Assembly (NCBI GenBank): GCA_021204635.1
Contig: JAJPZB010000001.1
Span: forward strand, 1 to 10,067
Direction of reading: 5' to 3'
DNA from: Opitutia bacterium
GTDB taxonomy: Bacteria; Verrucomicrobiota; Verrucomicrobiia; Opitutales; UBA953
DNA length: 10,067 nucleotides
Part shown: positions 1 through 6,100 of the stretch, piece after piece
Numbering within the stretch: the first letter of the stretch is position 1
Layout: each line of letters starts with the position of its first letter
The notes under the pieces: model-generated
Database searches by the model: none
What the model was told of the DNA's origin: nothing
Seen by the model: the letters and a program-made list of their open reading frames with translations, nothing else
Position numbers and translations under genes: made by a program

Positions 1-345
1 GCCGGTGACGCCCACCACAATGCCGTTGAAAAATTTCTCGCGCCACCCGCGGGCAATTTTTTGCAGGGCGGAAAGCGTGTCGCCCGTCACGCAAATTTGC
101 GGAAGCTCGGATTTCGCGACAACAGAGACGAGCGCTGCGGCGGCTCCGCGTCGGCACGCGGCTTCGACATAGTCGTGGCCGTCGCGGGTGGCAGTTTTCA
201 GCGCGACAAAAATTTCGCCGGCTGAAATCTTCCGCGAATCGATGTTGAACGCAACGATCTCCCCTCGCGGCACCTGCCCCGCGACAAAGTGCGGAATTGC
301 GGCTTCGTCAAGAATTTTTTCGATCTGCGCGACAGAAATTTTCAT
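1..345 (-). CDS. murF: MurF, UDP-MurNAc-tripeptide:D-Ala-D-Ala ligase (N-terminal part, cut by the window edge)
   Basis: MurF is the cytoplasmic ATP-dependent ligase that adds D-alanyl-D-alanine to UDP-N-acetylmuramoyl-tripeptide, the last cytoplasmic peptide step of peptidoglycan synthesis. Only the first 115 codons are present. Residues 36-38 are the DSR motif of the Mur N-terminal domain. They are followed by GEIFVALK (43-50), RDGHDYVEAA (54-63) and RRGAAAALV (65-73), the usual pattern for binding the UDP-sugar substrate. The fragment ends in VVGVTG (110-115), which is where the Mur ATP-binding loop (G-x-x-G-K-T/S) begins, so the catalytic domain lies beyond the left edge. The start ATG overlaps the stop of the upstream methyltransferase gene and has a good ribosome binding site. 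MurE shares the same general N-terminal layout. The GHDY..A...GA pattern and the following V-x-G-D-T-L-S-A-L-Q stretch favour MurF. Confidence 0.85.
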   Translation of the reverse strand, partial: MKISVAQIEKILDEAAIPHFVAGQVPRGEIVAFNIDSRKISAGEIFVALKTATRDGHDYVEAACRRGAAAALVSVVAKSELPQICVTGDTLSALQKIARGWREKFFNGIVVGVTG

Positions 346-1193
346 GAGTTTTCTCCGGAAATTTTGCCCGAATTTTTCTGCGCTTTCGCCGCTTTCTTTC
401 TCGCGAAAAAACCTTCCCCACCTTTTTTCTGCTTGGCGTAGAGCCACGGCAACACGTGCGCGGCGAGTTCGTCGGGCGCATAAAAAATCTTCGTCCCTGC
501 CGGCTCTGAAATGTGCAACAAATAGCCGCAGCGCGCGATTGTTGCGGCGGGAACGCCGTTGGGATCATTGCTCACGTAGAGCGCGACAGTTTTCCCCGGG
601 AAAGAAATATGCGAGCCGTAATCGATTCTGCGCCCGCCTTCCCGCACCATTCCGACGGTGAAAAATCGCTCGCCCATCATGCGCAAAATCCCCGCCATCG
701 ATTCGGTCGAGTAAATTTTCAGCTGCTCAAACGCGCCCGACGACAAACTCCACGCCGTTGAACTCATCACATCTGCGACAGATTTTTCGGGGACGACAAA
801 GCGCGAAACTCCGTTTATCGCGGCGATGCGCGCGATTGTCGCGAGCCGGCGCGGCGCAATGCCCTCATCGACGAAGATGATTTTCTCGCCGGCGTCGTGC
901 CATTCGTCGCGCATCGCGGGTTTTATCGCGGGCGGCACGGGGCGGCGCGTTGTCGCGACAACGCCTTCGTGCTCGTCGCTTCCGGCGATTCGCGCGATTT
1001 TTGCGCGCTCGACAATCTCATAGGGTTTGTGCTCTGAGGCGAGCCACGAGCAAAGTTCGGCGAATTCCGCAGTGTTGTCTCCCGAGACAACGAGCTTTGT
1101 TATCGCGGCGCGCCGGCGCTCAAAAACTGCGTGCACAGCGGCTTTGCCATAAACCAAAACCTCCCTGAAATTGTCGTCGTCTTTCTCCTGCAT
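342..1193 (-). CDS. SpoU/TrmH-family RNA methyltransferase with degenerate catalytic motifs
   Basis: The 283-residue protein has the layout of 23S rRNA Gm2251 methyltransferase (RlmB/SpoU). An N-terminal substrate-binding domain (VYGKAAVHAVFE, 14-25; ITKLVVSG, 31-38) leads through the linker signature HEGVVA (75-80) into a knotted SAM-binding domain (about 104-253). The family motifs are altered. Motif 1, usually NxxNxGxxxR, reads IAPRRLATIARIA (112-124): the Asn is gone, but the Arg at 122 remains. Motif 2, usually G-x-E-x-x-G, reads SNDPNGV (208-214). Motif 3, usually SLNVSxA, reads IFYAPDELA (236-244). A Lys-rich tail (about 255-273) follows. It may be a divergent active enzyme, or an RNA-binding protein that has lost SAM chemistry. 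The start is the first in-frame ATG and gives the normal family N-terminus. Upstream DNA shows no Shine-Dalgarno site. Its stop overlaps murF (ATGA), so the two are probably co-transcribed. Confidence 0.75.
   Translation of the reverse strand: MQEKDDDNFREVLVYGKAAVHAVFERRRAAITKLVVSGDNTAEFAELCSWLASEHKPYEIVERAKIARIAGSDEHEGVVATTRRPVPPAIKPAMRDEWHDAGEKIIFVDEGIAPRRLATIARIAAINGVSRFVVPEKSVADVMSSTAWSLSSGAFEQLKIYSTESMAGILRMMGERFFTVGMVREGGRRIDYGSHISFPGKTVALYVSNDPNGVPAATIARCGYLLHISEPAGTKIFYAPDELAAHVLPWLYAKQKKGGEGFFARKKAAKAQKNSGKISGENS
353..356 (-). promoter_or_regulatory. Ribosome binding site of murF
   Basis: GGAG on the minus strand lies 7 nt before the murF ATG, inside the last codons of the upstream gene. 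It is the only clear Shine-Dalgarno site I found in the window. It fixes the murF start and suggests that this gene can be initiated independently despite its stop-start overlap. Confidence 0.7.
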
Positions 1194-1343
1194 GGCGCGA
1201 ATGCTACCACAATTCCGCGCAAAATTCCCGCGACAACGCGAGATTTAAATCCCGCATTTTTTCGAGGGCTGTGGCGGGCGCGGAACAGAATTTCTCGCTC
1301 TCGCGGGGCAAATTATCTTTCAATTTTACACAAAACCGCGCAC
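1194..1343. promoter_or_regulatory. Divergent intergenic region between the methyltransferase gene and exbB
   Basis: This 150-bp spacer must hold the promoters of both transcription units, which diverge from it. It contains a perfect 10-bp palindrome GATTTAAATC at 1242-1251 and an AT-rich stretch at 1311-1333 before exbB. TTTCTC (1291-1296) and TATCTT (1314-1319) are 17 bp apart and could be a weak promoter for exbB. I see no convincing Fur box, no terminator and no Shine-Dalgarno site before the exbB start. The promoter assignment is a guess from position and composition only. Confidence 0.3.
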
Positions 1344-1979
1344 ATGGACCTGATCGAAGAATTTTACGAATCTCTCGGCGTCGTCGGGATTCCGCTTTTG
1401 CTCGTCGCACTCGCGGCAACGTTTGTTGTCGTGAAAGTTTACAGCAAACTCTGGATGCTCGACTTGCAATTTCGCAGATTTTTTCAACGCGTCGAAAGCG
1501 GCGAAACCCGCCTGCTTTTCGCAACAGAGCCGAACAAAAATCCGCTAATCTGCATTGTGCGCGACATCGTCACCAAGCACCGGCTCCATTCCAACGACCT
1601 GCGCGCCGAAATCGAATATTTGTTCCACAAACATTTTTACTCGACAAAGCACAGTTTCACAACGCTGCGGCTCATCGCGATGTGCGCGCCGCTGCTCGGC
1701 TTGCTCGGGACTGTTGTCGGCATCATTCAGGTTTTCGCCGCAATCGCGGAAGGCGGCAACGCGGCGGCAGACAATCAGGCGCTCGCGCGCGGCATCGGGC
1801 AAGCGCTTTACACGACGGTTTTCGGAATCGTCATCGCAATCCCGACGCTGATCGCGCACTACTACCTGCGCCACAAACTGCTCGGATACGCGATCACGGT
1901 GACGGAATTTACGAATCGCGCCGTCGCAATCGCCGAAAAAATTGACGAAGAAAACGCCGGCGGAAAAACGCAAAAATGA
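1344..1979 (+). CDS. exbB: ExbB/TolQ/MotA-family proton-channel protein
   Basis: ExbB forms the inner-membrane pentamer that, with ExbD, uses the proton gradient to energise TonB. The 211-residue product has three membrane segments: about 13-33, 109-135 and 150-175. The last two carry the family hallmarks APLLGLLGTVVGII (115-128) and GQALYTTVFGIVIAIP (152-167), with the small polar TT pair that lines the channel in this family. The region between helices 1 and 2 is charged and cytoplasmic, as expected. I chose the ATG at 1344 because the longer reading frame (from 1131) adds an Arg-rich stretch that crosses the divergent spacer and the neighbouring gene's start. No Shine-Dalgarno site precedes it. 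Its stop overlaps the exbD start. Motifs alone do not separate ExbB from TolQ. The TonB-type gene two places downstream favours ExbB. Confidence 0.9.
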   Translation: MDLIEEFYESLGVVGIPLLLVALAATFVVVKVYSKLWMLDLQFRRFFQRVESGETRLLFATEPNKNPLICIVRDIVTKHRLHSNDLRAEIEYLFHKHFYSTKHSFTTLRLIAMCAPLLGLLGTVVGIIQVFAAIAEGGNAAADNQALARGIGQALYTTVFGIVIAIPTLIAHYYLRHKLLGYAITVTEFTNRAVAIAEKIDEENAGGKTQK

Positions 1980-2380
1980 AATCGAGCTTCGACGATTTTT
2001 CCGGAGATGAAGAGGCGACGATCGATCTGACGCCATTGATCGACGTTATTTTCATGCTCCTCGTTTTCTTCATTGTTGCGACGGCATTCGTGAAGCCACA
2101 ATTCGAGGTCAATCTCCCCGAGGCGGGAATGGCGGAAGTCGCGAACGATTCGGAAAAATCTTGCACGATAACGATTTCTGCCGAGGGCGAAATTTTCTTC
2201 GACGGGAAAAAAGTAGAGACTGAAAATCTCGCCACCGAGCTTGAATCTCATGACGACCAAACGATAAAGGTGTTCGCCGACGAACTCGCCCCCTTCAAAA
2301 GCGTGTTCGCACTGATGGACGAGGCGAAAAAGCGCAAACATGAAAAGATTCTCTTCATGGTTGAAAAAAAGCGCGACTGA
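1976..2380 (+). CDS. exbD: ExbD/TolR-family protein
   Basis: ExbD is the single-pass partner of ExbB, with a short cytoplasmic N-terminus, one membrane helix and a periplasmic domain. The 134-residue product has the typical acidic N-terminus (FDDFSGDEE, 5-13). Next comes DLTPLIDVIFMLLVFFIV (17-34), where Asp23 matches the proton-carrying aspartate of the family (Asp25 in Escherichia coli ExbD). The helix is followed by FEVNLPEA (43-50), the conserved entry to the periplasmic domain, and a domain of ordinary length. The ATG overlaps the exbB stop (ATGA), which suggests translational coupling. The 3' end overlaps tonB by 41 bp. Confidence 0.92.
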   Translation: MKSSFDDFSGDEEATIDLTPLIDVIFMLLVFFIVATAFVKPQFEVNLPEAGMAEVANDSEKSCTITISAEGEIFFDGKKVETENLATELESHDDQTIKVFADELAPFKSVFALMDEAKKRKHEKILFMVEKKRD

Positions 2381-3161
2381 CGCCGAGAGGTTCAGCAATG
2401 TCGCCGCCGTCGCGATGTGTGTTGTGGCAGGCGCGGCGATTTTGTATGGCACGAAATTCGCCGCCACAAAGGCGCCGGCGCCACCACAAAGCGACAACAA
2501 TGCGAGCGCGATCGCGGTCTCCACGGCAATCTTCGTGCGCGAGCCCGAGCCCATTGTGGCGGAACAGGAAACCACGCCTGACGAGGCGGAGCCGGCACCG
2601 GACGAACCCGAGCCCGAGCCACCACCGTTGCAACCTGAGCCCGACGCCACCACCGAGCCGGAGATAGTGGCGGAGCCCGAGATGGTGGTGGCAGAACCGC
2701 CGCCGGAGCCCATTGTGGCGGAGCGGGAAGACGAGCCCGAGCCCACCACAAACGAGGCGGAAAAACCCGAGGAACAGCCTGCCACCACCAACCCGCCGGA
2801 GCCACCACTGTTGCCGCAACCGCCACCACCAACCCAAGACGACAACAATGAGGAAGAAGCCGCCGCCGCGCGACAAACCCTCTACGGCGTTCTCACCACG
2901 GCGATTCGCAAGAAAAAATTCTACTCGCGCGCAGCTCGCCGCCTCGAACTCACGGGCACGGTTTTCGTGAAAATCGACATCGGCAACAATGGCGCCATTG
3001 CAAACTACGAGCTTTGTGGCGACGCCACCCCGCCGCGGCAACTATCGGCAAACGCGCTCGAAATCGTGCGCCGCGTCGCCGAAGATTTTCGCGTCTCGGA
3101 CGCGCCGGAAAATTCGTTGCCTGCGGAGTTTGTGGTGCCGATAGAGTTTGAGCTGAACTAA
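2340..3161 (+). CDS. tonB: TonB-family energy transducer
   Basis: TonB spans the periplasm and passes energy from ExbB-ExbD to TonB-dependent outer-membrane transporters. The 273-residue product has a short basic N-terminus, a membrane anchor at about 19-38, a long linker of Pro, Glu, Ala and Thr (about 45-172) and a C-terminal TonB domain (about 178-273). The TonB domain shows AIRKKKFYSRAARR (188-201), then GTVFVKIDIGNNGAI (206-220), a Leu-x-x-x-A-L helix (235-240) and the closing strand FVVPIEFELN (264-273). The linker repeats EPEP-type units and holds only one Lys (142), unlike linkers that have both Glu-Pro and Lys-Pro blocks. The linker DNA carries copies of the dispersed words CCACCACCAACCC and CCACCACAA. 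The start at 2340 lies inside exbD. The stop is shared with the opposing gene in CTAA. Confidence 0.9.
   Translation: MKRFSSWLKKSATDAERFSNVAAVAMCVVAGAAILYGTKFAATKAPAPPQSDNNASAIAVSTAIFVREPEPIVAEQETTPDEAEPAPDEPEPEPPPLQPEPDATTEPEIVAEPEMVVAEPPPEPIVAEREDEPEPTTNEAEKPEEQPATTNPPEPPLLPQPPPPTQDDNNEEEAAAARQTLYGVLTTAIRKKKFYSRAARRLELTGTVFVKIDIGNNGAIANYELCGDATPPRQLSANALEIVRRVAEDFRVSDAPENSLPAEFVVPIEFELN
2782..2794 (+). repeat. Dispersed 13-bp word CCACCACCAACCC, copy in tonB linker
   Basis: This is an exact copy of the core of the tandem array at the right edge. It lies in the Thr/Pro part of the tonB linker coding sequence. A 13-mer is not expected to recur by chance in 10 kb. Confidence 0.6.
2823..2839 (+). 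repeat. 17-bp match to the right-edge tandem array unit, in tonB linker
   Basis: CCACCACCAACCCAAGA is identical over 17 bp to positions 10012-10028 in the tandem array. It encodes the end of the Pro-rich linker (PPPPTQD, residues 161-167). Identity at the DNA level between a coding linker and an intergenic repeat suggests a shared sequence origin rather than protein selection alone. Confidence 0.65.
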
Positions 3162-6100
3162 GCGGCTTTGTTGCCGCAACAATGCCGGTTTGTCACCACA
3201 AACCCGACAATGCGCAACACAGCGCCCACACAGAGAATCAGGAGAAAGATTTTCCACCGAGACGAAACTTTCTCCGCCACAATCTCGGAAATTTTCAGCT
3301 TCGCGCCCGCATCGACATACGGATGCCGCGACGTTTCAAAGCCGATTCCGCCGGCGTTTTTCGCCACAAACTCCGTACCTGCAAACTCTGTTGTCGCGGC
3401 GGAAACACGCGACGCCGGCAAGCCGAAAATTTCCTCCGCCTCAATCTTCAGCCCTGCCCGCGCGGGAACAAAATTCCACACCGCAAACTCCGGATGCGCG
3501 TTTGTCAGCACGGGAGCGACAACGGTCGCGCCGTCGGCGAATTTGTTGCGATAAAGCATGCGGACGGAGACAATCGGCGTCTCGAACTCGCGAGGTTCTT
3601 CCGCTCCCGCTGCGCGCTTTCTCGCGTATTTCCCGCGCCGCAAATCGACGTATTGTGCGCCGCCTTCCTCGCCGTACACCTTGGCTGGAACGCCGTCCGC
3701 CCAAATTTTCAAAATCTCGGCTTCGCTCGGCGCGATTCGCAAAAATCCGTTTTCCGGCATCGGGAAGAGCAAAAATTCCTCCGTGAACGCCTCATTGTCG
3801 CCAACGAGAGACGCACGAAACGATCTCACTCCGGACGAAATTTCCGGTAGCGACAACTCGGAATCCCGCGGCACGGAGAGCGAAATTTTCCTGCCCTTGA
3901 AATCGTCGATTCGCGGCGGGAGTTGCCTACCGGCTGAATCGCGCGCCCAATCGCCCGCGACGACGAGCGCGCCTCTTTCCGACATCGTCTCGGGCGTAGA
4001 AATTGCGGCGATCTCCGTTCCCTCTTTCCACGGCAGGAAATATTCCGCGACAATCTCGACTTTCCCGCGCTCCGGCTTCGAGAACGAAATTGTCCGCTCG
4101 TTGTCATTGTCGCCGGAAGATTTCGAGATGCCGACGATGTCTTCGCCCGAAAATCTCGGCGAGAGAACGCCTTCCGGCAGGCGGATTTTGACTTCGCGAA
4201 CAGAGGAATTTTCAACCGAGTACACGACGTCGGCGCTGACGCGAATGTAGCGCCCGACGCGCTCCGCCGTCTGCGTCCACTCTGTGGAAATTTGCGGGTC
4301 CGAGGTCCCCACGTCGAACGCGGCATTCCATTTTTTGCCGAAATATCTGAACGCGAAATCGGCTTTGCGCTCGCCCGCGCGCGGCGGCATGAAATCGGCG
4401 GGCACATCGACTTCGTCGGTCTCGATGACGCCTTCGCGCGAGTAGAGCGACAGCCTCATTCCGCCGGCGGCAAACACGAACATCTCGCCGGTTTGTTGCT
4501 GCGCCTCGGAGAAAATTATCCGCGGCATTTCCCAGGTTTTCGCGCCGTCGCGGAAAGTTCCCGCCGCGCGAATCGAAAATTTTTCCGTGCCGAGAAGCGG
4601 CTCTTTCAGGTGGAGCACTGCGGCGCGGTCGCCGTCGGCGTCTGTCGTCTCGTTCCAATACGCGAGTGCGTCGCCGGCGACATTTTCGAGCTCCATGCCC
4701 TCGGGAATCTTGAATGCAAGATTAAAAATGTCCGCGCGCGAGGCCTCCGCAACTACGTTCATTCGCAGGGAAACCCTGTCGTAGTCGAGAAAAACGGTAT
4801 CGACGGAGCGTATTCGCAGATTTGGCTTGACCGTGGAAATTTCCGCCGTGCACTCGACATCCGCGCCCATGCCGCGAAACGCGCGCCGCAGCGCGACTGG
4901 AATCCCGTTTTGCGAAGCGCGTTCGAGCAATTTTTTCGGGAACTCTTTCAGCGGAAATGGCGAGCCGCCCGCAGACGAAATTTCGCCGATTTGCAAATCG
5001 TCCCCCGTGGCAATTCCGAGCGTCTTCATCGTTTCCACGCAACGGCGCACGCCGACAGCGGAGAATTTCTGCGAGCTTTCGCCGTTTGCCGCCTGCGTGT
5101 AAATGGAAATCTCGGTCGGCGCCGAGCGCACGGAATCGAAGAGAATCGTCAAAATCCGCCCCTGTCCGAAATTCCAGCGATAAATCGCGTCGCCTTCCAC
5201 CCGCGAGACGGTGAACGGCTCCGGAATTTCGATTTCGGCAATGCTGAAAACGCCGCGCGCCGGTTTGAGCAAAACGCTGTGGAAGCCCTCGACCATTCCG
5301 GCGCTCGGCACGTAGAGGCTCGCGGTTTCGCCAAAGAGAACGAGTTGCTCGCCAGATCTGTCGCGCTCTCGCGGCAGCCAAATGATTTTGCGCGTCTCGA
5401 GCGGCTTGAACACAATTTGCGCGATTTGCGCCGCATTGTCGTCGCCACTCGCCGGCAAGAAGGAGACCATCACCGCGCCCTCGGCGGCAATGCGATTGTC
5501 GTCGCGCGAAATCCGCGCCGTCACGACGTCGGCGGAGGCATTTCCCGTCAGCAGCGTAATCTCGCGCGCGTCAGCTTTGAGCGCCTGCTCGTAGCTGAAT
5601 GTCGCGGAGAACGTCCCCGCCTGCTCCAAGACGATTTGGTAAACAATTCCGAGCTTCCCGAATCTCCGCTCCAATCGCAGCTTGGGATTGTCGCCCTTGT
5701 TCTCGAAACTCGTGAGAACGGCGGGCGCGGAAAGCAAATCGAAGCGCTCGCCCATTTTCCCTTTCACGCGAATTTCGCCCGTCGCGACAACGCGGTCGGA
5801 CAAGATATCGACGGTCTGGGAAATTCTCTCGGCGATGTTTTGCGGGCGGGAGAACTCACTCTCGCGACCGTTGCGAGTCTCGCTTTTCACGGCGAGTTCC
5901 TCGAAATATTCGTCGTCGGGATCGTTGTCGGCGCGCAAATCAGGCATGCCCGAGGCGAGGAGCATTGTTGCCGCCACCACAATGCCGATTGTTGCCACGG
6001 TGGTGGCGGGCGAGGACGCGGGTTTGTTGCCACCACCATTGTTGCCACGGTTGCCACCACCGTTGCCATTGTTGTCGCCGAGTTCCCGCAAGAATGAGAG

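Noticed and set aside
1305..1330. Fur box before exbB, which would be usual for a TonB system.
   Set aside because: The AT-rich stretch matches the Fur consensus only in part and has no good symmetry.
1131..1343. A longer exbB start at 1131.
   Set aside because: The added 71 residues are Arg-rich, cross the divergent spacer and overlap the start of the methyltransferase gene. The family N-terminus begins at 1344.
1862..2848. A 328-codon minus-strand frame with Ser/Gly-rich sequence opposite exbD and tonB.
   Set aside because: It is the antisense reading of the Pro/Glu linker and of two clearly recognised genes.
4292..6097. A 601-codon open frame on the plus strand opposite the giant gene, with other long ones at 6227-7441, 7547-8719 and 8133-9323.
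   Set aside because: The products are rich in Arg, His and Ser with no domain or membrane pattern. The opposite strand encodes a coherent protein with a signal peptide, repeats and helices. These are shadows of GC-rich codon use.
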